Source: Paenibacillus phytorum (GTDB lineage: Bacteria; Bacillota; Bacilli; Paenibacillales; NBRC-103111). From it: DNA of 64,000 nt. Of this stretch, positions 34,507 to 43,494 are shown in pieces. The DNA is taken from NCBI RefSeq assembly GCF_013141715.1, contig NZ_WHOA01000019.1, forward strand, positions 1 to 64,000, read 5' to 3'. Numbering within the stretch: the first letter of the stretch is position 1; each line of letters begins with the position of its first letter. Under the pieces are notes generated by a model. That model had not been told where the DNA came from and made no database searches. It saw only the letters and a program-made list of their open reading frames with translations. The position numbers were made by a program, and so were the translations under genes.

Positions 34507-35463
34507 TCAGTACAAGCCGTTGCCGGTTGTGGCGTTACTAATCTTGTTGGTTATCATGAGCATGAGTAGGCCGACAACAGATTTGAACAAACCGATGGCG
34601 GTTGTGAAGCTGTATTGGCCTCCAATAATCCCTGCCCGGTAAGAAAACGTATCCAGTACGTCCCCGACCTGGAAGCTGATCGGTGTTAGGTATACATAGA
34701 TATGCTCGAATCCGAGATCCAGAATGTGCCCTGTTTTGAGTAGCAGCAGGATCATAATCGCGGGAATGAGACCTGGGAACGTGATATTCGTGAATTGCTT
34801 CCATCGTCCTGCTCCGTCGATCTTTGCAGCTTCATACAGCGAAGAGTCGATACCGGCAAGCGCTGCTAGGAAAATGATGGAGCTCCAACCCATTTCCTTC
34901 CATATTCCTGATAAGATGATTGTTCCGCGGAAGTATTTGGGATCCCCCAGGAAGTTGATTTTTTGAAAGCCTAGATCGGCGATAAACTGATTGATAAGTC
35001 CGACCTGCGTAGACAGCATCATGTAGGAAAGTCCGAAAATGAGCGTCCAGGACAAGAAATGTGGCAAATAGAGAATGGTTTGGGTTAATCGTTTAAACAC
35101 TCCGAGACGCAGCTCGTTGAGCAGACAAGCCAATATAATCGGTGCTGGAAACGAGAAAATCAATTGATAGAAACTGATCACAAGCGTGTTGACGAACAGT
35201 CGCTTGAAATTCGGGTAAGTCAATAACTGATAGAACCACTGCATGCCGACCCAGGGGCTCTTCCAAAATCCGTCGAAGATGTTGTAATCCTGAAAGGCGA
35301 TCACGCTGCCGAGCATCGGTACATATTTGAATACCAGCAGATAAATCAGCCCCGGCGCCAACATGATGTAAAACGCACGGTTACGGATGATATATTGCAG
35401 CAGGCCGCCTTTCTGTTTGAGTTTCTTCGCTGTTACAGCAGTAGTCATTGAATGTGTGTTCAT
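34507..35463 (-). CDS. ABC sugar transporter permease, LplB type
   Basis: 318 residues from ATG 35463. An upstream in-frame ATG (35481) is rejected because GGAGAGGAG, the ribosome site, lies between the two. LplB-like features: N-terminal cytoplasmic stretch of ~28 residues, first TM with APGLIYLLVFKYVPMLG, then VGMQWFYQLL, LPHFLSWTLIFGL and the EAA loop YEAAKIDGAGRWKQFTNITF (~215-235). The C-terminal NATTGNGLY ending is typical. It is the first gene of the operon, divergent from the 1939-aa enzyme gene. Confidence 0.92.
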   Translation of the reverse strand: MNTHSMTTAVTAKKLKQKGGLLQYIIRNRAFYIMLAPGLIYLLVFKYVPMLGSVIAFQDYNIFDGFWKSPWVGMQWFYQLLTYPNFKRLFVNTLVISFYQLIFSFPAPIILACLLNELRLGVFKRLTQTILYLPHFLSWTLIFGLSYMMLSTQVGLINQFIADLGFQKINFLGDPKYFRGTIILSGIWKEMGWSSIIFLAALAGIDSSLYEAAKIDGAGRWKQFTNITFPGLIPAIMILLLLKTGHILDLGFEHIYVYLTPISFQVGDVLDTFSYRAGIIGGQYSFTTAIGLFKSVVGLLMLMITNKISNATTGNGLY

Positions 35464-35559
35464 TGTGAACTCCTCTCCCATTCGTTAGGTGTGATTAAAG
35501 TATAGGCATTTGCTTGATCGAAAATGAAGAAGCAGAACATCAAAACGCACGACAAAAAA

Positions 35560-35617
35560 TCAAACATCATTTTTTGCGTAAAAATGCTAATCGATAGAAA
35601 GTTCGATTGATGTTTGA
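35560..35617. promoter_or_regulatory. Long-spaced inverted repeat in divergent promoter region
   Basis: TCAAACATCA (35560-35569) and TGATGTTTGA (35608-35617) are perfect inverted 10-mers 38 bp apart, between the ABC operon and the large enzyme gene. The spacing suits a pair of half-sites for an AraC-type regulator (one is encoded at 43495) or DNA looping. Inference. Confidence 0.5.
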
Positions 35618-35728
35618 TGGTTTACTGAATTTTGGCTTATCCGAAGATTTGAATAATTGTATCTTGATTTGGCAAACTGAGGATTCCTAACGAGCCTGTT
35701 TTAGAGCAATATAGTATTGTAAGGTCAA

Positions 35729-35742
35729 TGAAAGCGTTTGTA
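35729..35742 (+). promoter_or_regulatory. CcpA-type cre site
   Basis: TGAAAGCGTTTGTA matches the cre consensus except T for C at position 13. It sits 23 bp upstream of the large enzyme's ATG. Confidence 0.55.
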
Positions 35743-35765
35743 AAAATGAACGGAGGGGATTATGA

Positions 35766-38700
35766 ATGTTAACTCGTTTCAGTTTAATGAAAGCACTACG
35801 ATCAATAGTCTTATTTACGATGATAGTGAATGTAATGCTCCCAAGTATGATTATTCCAATAGCTGCAGCTGCAGGAGCGTCGACCAATTTGGCTGCAGGT
35901 AAAACCTATTCGTCTAGTACCGCCTTTAACTCAAGTCCTACTTGGGCGACTCCGAAAGCGTTTGACGGTGACCCGAATACCGCTTGGAGACATAATTCAG
36001 CTGACACCTCTCCATGGCTTCAGGTCGATCTAGGTTCTTCGATGAATTTCAATCAAGTTAAGCTGCGTGCGCCGAATATCAGCGGAATTGATTACGCTTC
36101 CAGAGCAACTAACTTTGAAATTCAATATTCCAATGACAAGATACAGTGGACATCAATTTACAAAACACCTTCAGGTGTAACGGATTCAATATCAAGCACG
36201 TCATCGCGTTCATTTGACTTCAATACGGTTCAAGCGAGATATGTGCGTTTTTGGATACCGACTGCGCCCATTCCGGCATCAGTTGCTGGTATATCGGAAT
36301 TTGAAATTTATGTAACTCCTACCGGAGTCGTAGTAGACAAAGCATCCATCACCTTAAGCAAAAATGGGACCAGCACGCAAACTGCCACAGTTCAACCCGC
36401 TGGAACAGACCAGAGCGTAAGCTGGACAACCAACAATCCGAGTGTAGCAACGGTAACCGGCAGTGGTGTCGTAACAGGTGTCGGAGCGGGGAACGCAGTC
36501 ATTAGAGCGACAAGCGTCACTAATGCAACTTACTTCGCTGAGACGAGTGTAACTGTCGTTGCTTCCAATAATAAAGATATCACAGCGTTTAGCTTTCAAA
36601 ACATGAGTTCCACATGGGATGGCAACATTGATGAGAGTCATGGGACCATTTCGGTTCATCTACCCGAAGGCATGCCGCTTAACCCTTTGGTCGCTCACTT
36701 TCAGACCCTTGGAGAAGCAGTTTATGTGAACAATACGCTGCAAATCAGTGGCGTAACTTCCAATAATTTCTCATCACCAGTCACCTATAGGGTCGTTGCA
36801 GAAGATCACACAACCAAAGAATATGTGGTATCCGTCACGAGTCGTGGCGTGTCTCAGAAAGAATTAACGTCGTTTACTTTTAACAGTTTGACTCCACCAG
36901 TGAATGCTTTCATTGAAGGTGATAACGTAAATGTGGTCGTTCCAAGCGGAACGAATACGACAGCTTTAGTTCCAAGCTTCAATTATGTCGGCAAGAGGAT
37001 CGAGTTGAATGGAACAACACCAATAAGCGGTGTAACGAGCCAGGACTTCTCGAATTCGGTCACCTATACGGTATATGCCGATGACAACACCTACCGAAAT
37101 TTTATCGTCAATGTGTATAAAGAACTCTCTGCCAATCCGGTCAATATGGCATTGGGAGCGAAAGCGACTGCTACGAGTTTAGGTTTCTATAGGAACCCAC
37201 CAGAAACATTGACCGATGGGGATCCTAATTCGTCTTGGCGCCGTAATAGCGCCGATTTGCTCCCTTACTATATGACGATTGATTTAAAGGAAGTGAAATC
37301 CTTTAACAAAATCGTGCTAAGGGAAGCATTGCGCAACGGATCTTATCGTACGATGGGTTTCACACTTTACGCATCCACAGACGGACAACTGTGGTCCAAG
37401 TTAAGTGAAGGAACAACCATTACTTCGCAATTGGATGTGAGTTTCACTGCAACAAGCGCAAGATATGTACGATTAGTCATTACTGGGGAAGATAACCTCG
37501 ACTTGCCGTTTATATCAGAAATTGAGGTGTATAACATTACCGCGCCTGCGACAGCAATTACGATTCCTGCTTCACTAAATTTGCTAACGGGAGCTCATCA
37601 AAGTCTTCAAACCAATGTTATACCTGACACAGCGGATCAACGTGTGATGTGGAGCTCGTCCAATCCATCTGTGGTTAGTATAGATAAGAATGGAACGATT
37701 ACTGGCTTGTCAGCGGGTACCGCTATGATCCGAGCGACCAGCGTCTCCAGTCCTACGATCACCTCGGTTTCTGCTGTAACCGTAGGAGCGCAGGTGAGCA
37801 CGGCTAAAGAAATGACTACATTCACGATCCTGAATGTTTCTCCTGAGTTGAGCGGCTCAATCAATGGTAACCTGATAACGGTCATTGCACCAGTTGGAAC
37901 CGACCTGACTAATCTTGCAGCAGGCTTTAGCACCAATGGCAGTTTGGTAACAGTTGCTGGTTTGAATCAGCAGAGTGGTATCAGCGTTAATGATTTTACA
38001 GGCCCAGTGGTTTATAAAGTGACAGCAGCAGATGGTTCTTCTGTAGACTATACCGTTCAGGTTTTAATCAAGGAAGACTCAAAGGACCTTACTTCCTTTA
38101 GCTTCTTAGGAATAAATACGACGGTTACAGGTACGATTACCTCCAGTATGATTAGTCGTACAATTGCTGATGCACCTGGCGGCAAATATTCGATTACTGA
38201 CGATTACAATAATAGCATCGCATTAATTGTTCCTAAAGAAGTGGATCTTTCAAATGTAGTTGCTACATTCCAGACTTCAGGAGTACAAGTAGAAGTAAAT
38301 GGTATGTCGCAAATCAGCGGAAGTACTGGAATTGATTACCGAGATCCTGTCCTGTTTACAGTCAAAGCAGAGAATGGCACAGAGAAGACTTACAAGGTAA
38401 CCGTTTATCAGCAGACGACAGATGCGACTGTGACGGTAAGTGATCAGGTTGTAGGTCAAACGTTGAAATACGTTGGTTCCAGCGGCGTCACCTTCCTAGA
38501 GGGCGATAATGTTGCTGCTTGGTATAAATATTCCAACGTTAATGGCGTTCGTTATTGGTTAACTCCTGAGCGGTTTGTTCAGGCGGCTAATGTAAACGGC
38601 TCTCCATCCGTATCGAGCTTAAGTGCTTTCGATACGATGAAAGCTGATTTACGCGCCCGCATGAACACAACAATGACGGATCAAACCTATATTAACTGGA

Positions 38701-41585
38701 CAAACGTTAAAGCGAATTATTCTCATTTGTGGGATGGAACAACGGAGTATACCATTGATAGCAATATGCAGAAGTTCAAAGAAATGGGTATCCAAGTACT
38801 AGCAGAGCTGAATGACTCTGGTTATGCGGGCTATTCGGATGAGAATGATCCTGAAAAATGGAGACAATCGTGGAAGAAATGGCAGGAATTTTATGCTTCT
38901 GCATTTTATTTGTCAATAAACTACGGAGTTACGGAATTTGAAGGACCGAATGAGCCGGAAGCCATTATTGTAGGCAATACACCAGAAGAACGAGCAAAAG
39001 AAGTAGACAAGTTCGTATACTTCCTGAAGATTTATTCTGACGCAATTCATTCTGCTCTTGATGATGTCAACAGACTAAAGGGAACTGCGTTGAAACCGAC
39101 TTTTGCTGCTCCTACATTGGCTTCTAGTGGTACGAGTGATATTGCCAAGCGGATGATGAACGGTAACCGAATTAATTACAGGGGGGAAACAGTTTCAACC
39201 GATATTGTAGATACGTTTGTAAAGCATAATTACTCGGGGAATGTGAACGTGTATGGCAAAGAAATTGATGCTATGAACAGAATGATGGCTCAAGAATCCT
39301 CGACGGGTCAAGCACTGCCTATCATTTATACGGAGTTTAATTACGCTCCAGGTGCAAACTGGAAGACATTCTCGGTCACCAATGATACTCCTGACGTATT
39401 CCAGGCTGAAGCCGGCGTATGGCAAAGGGCAATGGATAAGAATGTTCAGGGGATGTATCAGTTCAAATCAGCCAATATTTACAGCGGAGTTAATGGAAAT
39501 GCTGTCATGTTTATGTATGACCGTTCCAGGGATCCAGCCCAGAACCTTGTGCTTGGTAAGACGGTCACGGCAAGCTCTAATCAAGCTGCTGCAAGCAAAG
39601 TGGTGGATGGCGACTCTAGTGACGGTTCAGCATGGGTAAGCGGAGCAGGTACAAATCACACATTAGATATTGATTTGGGGAGTATGAAAACCATTCAACA
39701 AGTGAAAATTGATTTGGGTGACGCGTTATATAACCCTGGACAGAATAAATATACGGGAACTTTCGGAAACTTTAAGCTTCAATATTTTGATAGTATCGGT
39801 AGTACGTGGAAAGACACCGTAAATGTTACGTCAAATACGAACAACTTTGCTGGAGGTATTATCATTCCGGTTACAACGAATAAGCTGCGATTCACTTCGA
39901 CGGCAACCGGGCCTATAAAAATTAGAGAATTGTACGCAACTGAACAAATTCCCGTCTATGATGTCGGTGGACCGACGAAGAATGCGGAAACGACAAGACT
40001 TTTTGCAGAAGGGTTCAAGAATGAGCGTGATTTATATGCGACGACAGCTGTGGCAAAGTATGATGCCAGCTATGAGGCTTCCACAGCTTTTGATTTTGCA
40101 ACGTCCAATTATTACATCTGGATTCCACAAACTAGTGATCTCGTGGATTACCGGACAACCATTGACTTGTCAGGCTTAGATGTACAACCAGGTAATTTGG
40201 TATCGATTCGAGAGGTTAGTGCATCAATTTTTGGAGGTGTCGTGTACCGGGCTCCATTAGCTTCTGACATGAAACTGACAGTCGTGCAGCCGAAACAAAG
40301 TGCATGGTTAGTAACTGTTTATAAGGGAGACCCCATGCCAACGCCGGAAACAGTCATCGCCAGTGAGGATGCGCAGGTTTCGTTAGGGGCTTCACTTTCT
40401 ACTAACTTTGGAACAAGTCCTAGCATGACTGTTCGTCAAAGCACGAGTGCACTAGACAACAATTCCGCAGTGTACTTGAAATTCCCAACTTATACGGGTG
40501 TAAGGGCCGCGAACCTGAACGTCTTCGGTAAACTGAACGATTCATCGCAGTTGGATAATTTCAATGTAATGGTCTATGGAATCACTGATTCTGCATGGAC
40601 GGAGTATACATTGACAGGAAGCAATGCGCCGAACATAAACGAGAGAGCCACCTATTTAATGGATCTCGGAGTTACAGCCGATCCGTTAGGTATGATGACC
40701 TTCACCAAAGCAGGCGGATACAGCACTGTGGATGTGTCGGAATTTGTGAAGGAACATGCTGGTTCTACGATGTCATTTGTACTTATTAAAGAAAAGAGAA
40801 ACTACGCCGAAGTGAACGATAACGATTTAGTCGTGTTGAGTTCTCGTGAAGGCGAAACGGGACAACAGCCTAACCTGGAATTGTGGGGGGCAGATGTACC
40901 GGACACGGCTGCACCGACATGGTCAGATGGAAGCATCGCAGAGTTCAATGTAACACAAACGAGCGTTACACTTTCTTGGAACGGAGCAGAAGACAACGTA
41001 GGAGTAAAGGAATATAAGATTTTTAAGAACGATGTTGAAATTGCAACAGTAGCTGGTACGGATTACAACGTAACCGGTTTGACGGCAGGCTCCGCCTATA
41101 TGTTCAAGGTGGAAGCCGGAGACGAGGCGGGTAATTGGTCAACTACAGGTCCAAGCAAGCAGGTGACGACGCTCGCCCTGAGCAGCAATGCTAATTTAAG
41201 TAGCTTAGCTATCAGCCAAGGGACCTTGAGTCCTGTCTTCGCTAGTGGAACAACGCTCTATAGGACAACTGTAATCAACAGTGTAACGTCAATAACCGTT
41301 ACTCCGACAGTAGCAGATGCAACAGCGACCGTTAAGGTGAATGGCGTGCTAGTCACAAGTGGAACACCAAGCGCAGCAGTGAATTTAGCTGTAGGTGACG
41401 GAAATGTAATTACCATCGTAGTTACCGCACAAAACGGTACTTCGAAAACCTATACTGTCGAGGTTACACGAAGCAAAAATGGTAAGGACAAAGACAAAGA
41501 CAAAGACAAAGACAAAGACAAAGACAAAGACAAAGACAAAGACAAAGACAAAGACAAAGACAAAGACAAAGACAAACATAAATAA
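35766..41585 (+). CDS. Secreted 1939-aa modular glycosidase, clan GH-A-like catalytic domain
   Basis: Signal peptide ~1-38. Modules: discoidin/CBM32 (~40-190); Big_2 Ig-like (~195-268); two beta-sandwich repeats (~270-455); a second discoidin (~458-610); a second Big_2 (~612-690); two more sandwiches; catalytic domain (~905-1275). In the catalytic domain EGPNEPE places Asn1062-Glu1063 as acid/base, and IIYTEFNY places Glu1190 as nucleophile, the Asn-Glu/Glu pattern of clan GH-A TIM barrels. A third discoidin (~1265-1390), DNRLRE (~1525-1690), FN3 (~1700-1795) and a cadherin-like sandwich (~1800-1890) follow. The tail is 15 Lys-Asp pairs then KHK. The GH family is not identified (GH39-like is one option). 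ATG 35766 follows GGAGGGG. It lies between two importer components that probably take up its products. Confidence 0.82.
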   Translation: MLTRFSLMKALRSIVLFTMIVNVMLPSMIIPIAAAAGASTNLAAGKTYSSSTAFNSSPTWATPKAFDGDPNTAWRHNSADTSPWLQVDLGSSMNFNQVKLRAPNISGIDYASRATNFEIQYSNDKIQWTSIYKTPSGVTDSISSTSSRSFDFNTVQARYVRFWIPTAPIPASVAGISEFEIYVTPTGVVVDKASITLSKNGTSTQTATVQPAGTDQSVSWTTNNPSVATVTGSGVVTGVGAGNAVIRATSVTNATYFAETSVTVVASNNKDITAFSFQNMSSTWDGNIDESHGTISVHLPEGMPLNPLVAHFQTLGEAVYVNNTLQISGVTSNNFSSPVTYRVVAEDHTTKEYVVSVTSRGVSQKELTSFTFNSLTPPVNAFIEGDNVNVVVPSGTNTTALVPSFNYVGKRIELNGTTPISGVTSQDFSNSVTYTVYADDNTYRNFIVNVYKELSANPVNMALGAKATATSLGFYRNPPETLTDGDPNSSWRRNSADLLPYYMTIDLKEVKSFNKIVLREALRNGSYRTMGFTLYASTDGQLWSKLSEGTTITSQLDVSFTATSARYVRLVITGEDNLDLPFISEIEVYNITAPATAITIPASLNLLTGAHQSLQTNVIPDTADQRVMWSSSNPSVVSIDKNGTITGLSAGTAMIRATSVSSPTITSVSAVTVGAQVSTAKEMTTFTILNVSPELSGSINGNLITVIAPVGTDLTNLAAGFSTNGSLVTVAGLNQQSGISVNDFTGPVVYKVTAADGSSVDYTVQVLIKEDSKDLTSFSFLGINTTVTGTITSSMISRTIADAPGGKYSITDDYNNSIALIVPKEVDLSNVVATFQTSGVQVEVNGMSQISGSTGIDYRDPVLFTVKAENGTEKTYKVTVYQQTTDATVTVSDQVVGQTLKYVGSSGVTFLEGDNVAAWYKYSNVNGVRYWLTPERFVQAANVNGSPSVSSLSAFDTMKADLRARMNTTMTDQTYINWTNVKANYSHLWDGTTEYTIDSNMQKFKEMGIQVLAELNDSGYAGYSDENDPEKWRQSWKKWQEFYASAFYLSINYGVTEFEGPNEPEAIIVGNTPEERAKEVDKFVYFLKIYSDAIHSALDDVNRLKGTALKPTFAAPTLASSGTSDIAKRMMNGNRINYRGETVSTDIVDTFVKHNYSGNVNVYGKEIDAMNRMMAQESSTGQALPIIYTEFNYAPGANWKTFSVTNDTPDVFQAEAGVWQRAMDKNVQGMYQFKSANIYSGVNGNAVMFMYDRSRDPAQNLVLGKTVTASSNQAAASKVVDGDSSDGSAWVSGAGTNHTLDIDLGSMKTIQQVKIDLGDALYNPGQNKYTGTFGNFKLQYFDSIGSTWKDTVNVTSNTNNFAGGIIIPVTTNKLRFTSTATGPIKIRELYATEQIPVYDVGGPTKNAETTRLFAEGFKNERDLYATTAVAKYDASYEASTAFDFATSNYYIWIPQTSDLVDYRTTIDLSGLDVQPGNLVSIREVSASIFGGVVYRAPLASDMKLTVVQPKQSAWLVTVYKGDPMPTPETVIASEDAQVSLGASLSTNFGTSPSMTVRQSTSALDNNSAVYLKFPTYTGVRAANLNVFGKLNDSSQLDNFNVMVYGITDSAWTEYTLTGSNAPNINERATYLMDLGVTADPLGMMTFTKAGGYSTVDVSEFVKEHAGSTMSFVLIKEKRNYAEVNDNDLVVLSSREGETGQQPNLELWGADVPDTAAPTWSDGSIAEFNVTQTSVTLSWNGAEDNVGVKEYKIFKNDVEIATVAGTDYNVTGLTAGSAYMFKVEAGDEAGNWSTTGPSKQVTTLALSSNANLSSLAISQGTLSPVFASGTTLYRTTVINSVTSITVTPTVADATATVKVNGVLVTSGTPSAAVNLAVGDGNVITIVVTAQNGTSKTYTVEVTRSKNGKDKDKDKDKDKDKDKDKDKDKDKDKDKDKDKHK
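41484..41573 (+). repeat. Hexanucleotide tandem repeat encoding (Lys-Asp)15
   Basis: The six-base unit AAAGAC repeats 15 times (first unit AAGGAC), encoding alternating Lys and Asp at the C-terminus of the large enzyme. Just downstream a 16-base unit, AAACATAAATAAAGAC, occurs twice in tandem across the stop codon. Copy number probably changes by replication slippage. Confidence 0.95.
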
Positions 41586-41618
41586 AGACAAACATAAATA
41601 AAGACGCAAAATAATGGA

Positions 41619-41652
41619 ACAGAGCTCCGGTTATTACCCGAGCTCTGTTTTC
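41619..41652 (+). terminator. Terminator after the large enzyme gene
   Basis: ACAGAGCTC with CGG, loop TTATTA, then CCCG and AGCTCTGT, followed by TTTTCTT. Strong intrinsic terminator. Confidence 0.85.
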
Positions 41653-41810
41653 TTATATAAACTAAATTCCTTTGTGGTGCAGATTACTAAAAACAGATTT
41701 CCATCATTATCCTGCAAGTGCTAGATTTCTGCTCTGATAAGTTCTACAATATGATAGCAAGACGCAATAAGATATTGTACTAGCTTTTAAGTTAAGGGTG
41801 GGGTTGTACA

Positions 41811-43451
41811 TTGGATATAAGATGGGTCCTACGAACAATAAAGGCTGTAGCCGTTCTCTCATTCCTAGTCAGCGCGCTGACCGGCTGTGACGGGAACGCC
41901 CCCGAGCCAACCGCCAATTCGAAAGAATCGAATCAGAATGGCTCCGGTATGCAATCCGGTCAGACGGGTCCCTATCCGATAAATACCAAAGATAGCTTCA
42001 GCTATTGGGGCACGATGAGCACTACGACGGCTTCTTTCTATACGAATCAAGGTGATTCGGAGTATGGCAAAGAGGTAGAGAAGCGAACGGGCGTCAAAGT
42101 CAAATGGATGACTCCGCAGGGAAGCAATATTAACGAGGCCTTCAACTTGATGATTGCGAGTGGGAGCTTGCCCGATGCGATCGAGTATAACTGGGCTTCC
42201 GTTTACCCTGGCGGACCGGAGAAAGCACTTCAGGACGGCGTCATCATGCCGCTCAACGATCTGATTGACAAATATGCACCGAACTTGAAGAAAGCGCTAT
42301 CAGCGGACCCTTCGTTGGACAAGATGGTAAAGACGGACAGTGGGAAATATTATGCATTTCCGATGATTCGCCCTGAGAGTTCCCTCGTCTACAAAGGGCC
42401 GATGATTCGGAAAGACTGGCTGGATGAACTGGGATTGGATGTACCCTCGACGATTGATGAGTGGTATACGGTGCTGAAGGCTTTTAAGGACAAGAAGGGG
42501 GCGCAAGCGTCGCTGACCTTGATCAAAAATTCGAAAGGCCCCGATCTCGATAGCTTTGTGTTCGGTGCATATAAGGTAGGAGACAACTTCTACGTCGATG
42601 ACAACAACAAGGTACAGTACGGCCCGATGATGTCAGGCTTCAAGGAAGGGCTTAAAACGCTGAGCAAATGGTATAGCGAGGGCCTCTTAGACCGGGATTT
42701 TTCTATCAATGATGTCAAAGCGCTGGATAATAAAATGTTGAACGGCAAATCCGGAGCAACTCACTATCTTCTCACGACTGGCATAGCCCGATATTTGGAC
42801 ATCATGAAAGAAAAAAATCCATATTTCGACTTGGTCGGCGCCCCCTATCCTACGCTATCCAGAGGTGAGAAGCCATTTATCGGGCAGACGGATTTCACTT
42901 ACCTTCCGAACTATGCCGCAGCCATATCAACCAGAGCGAAAAATCCGGAGTTAATCGTGAAATGGCTGGACTATTTCTATAGCCCGGAAGGGATTATGTT
43001 GAACAACTATGGTGTGGAAAACGTAACTTACAAGCTGCAAAACGGCATAGTGCTTTACACGGATCTGGTCGACAACAACTCGGATAAGCTAGCGCGTGGA
43101 CAGGTGCTTTCCAAGTTTACCAAAGTGAACGGACCGACGATCCTCGATGATAAATATGCTCCGCCTCCTGCGTACAAACAGCAAGAGGATGCCTACCATG
43201 CATGGTCCAACACGGATGCGCAGAAGCATAGGCTTCCGCCATTCATTACGCCAACCGTAGAAGAGGGCAAAGAGCTTGCCAAGGTGATTACCGCGTTGGA
43301 GTCGCTTCGTACGGAAATGATGGTCAAAATGATTATGGGCGCAGAAAGCACAGATGATGTAGATAAATATACGAAAAAAATGAAAGAAATAGGTGTAGAT
43401 CAAGTGTTGGACATCTATCAGAAAGCGCTGGCGCGCTATTACAGACGCTGA
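41811..43451 (+). CDS. ABC oligosaccharide-binding lipoprotein, second copy type
   Basis: 546 residues starting at TTG 41811, 10-12 bp after GGGTGGGG. Lipobox LTGC near 24, polar linker (~28-55), then a family 1 SBP fold: GKEVEKRTGVKVKWM, MIASGSLPDAIEYN, LNDLIDKYAPNLKKAL, YYAFPMIRPES, MIRKDWLDELGLDVP and KNPELIVKWLDYFYSPEG. It has no permease genes beside it. It probably shares the LplB/LplC pair at 33599-35463, or acts as a ligand-presenting sensor for the membrane AraC regulator 43 bp downstream (both inference). Confidence 0.9.
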   Translation: MDIRWVLRTIKAVAVLSFLVSALTGCDGNAPEPTANSKESNQNGSGMQSGQTGPYPINTKDSFSYWGTMSTTTASFYTNQGDSEYGKEVEKRTGVKVKWMTPQGSNINEAFNLMIASGSLPDAIEYNWASVYPGGPEKALQDGVIMPLNDLIDKYAPNLKKALSADPSLDKMVKTDSGKYYAFPMIRPESSLVYKGPMIRKDWLDELGLDVPSTIDEWYTVLKAFKDKKGAQASLTLIKNSKGPDLDSFVFGAYKVGDNFYVDDNNKVQYGPMMSGFKEGLKTLSKWYSEGLLDRDFSINDVKALDNKMLNGKSGATHYLLTTGIARYLDIMKEKNPYFDLVGAPYPTLSRGEKPFIGQTDFTYLPNYAAAISTRAKNPELIVKWLDYFYSPEGIMLNNYGVENVTYKLQNGIVLYTDLVDNNSDKLARGQVLSKFTKVNGPTILDDKYAPPPAYKQQEDAYHAWSNTDAQKHRLPPFITPTVEEGKELAKVITALESLRTEMMVKMIMGAESTDDVDKYTKKMKEIGVDQVLDIYQKALARYYRR

Positions 43452-43494
43452 TCTAGCTTGAAACGATTCTAAACAGCAAGGGATTGGTTGAAGG

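Noticed and set aside
41385..41609. Minus-strand ORF rich in Val-Phe repeats
   Set aside because: It is the complement of the Lys-Asp hexamer repeat; no ribosome site and no protein-like composition.
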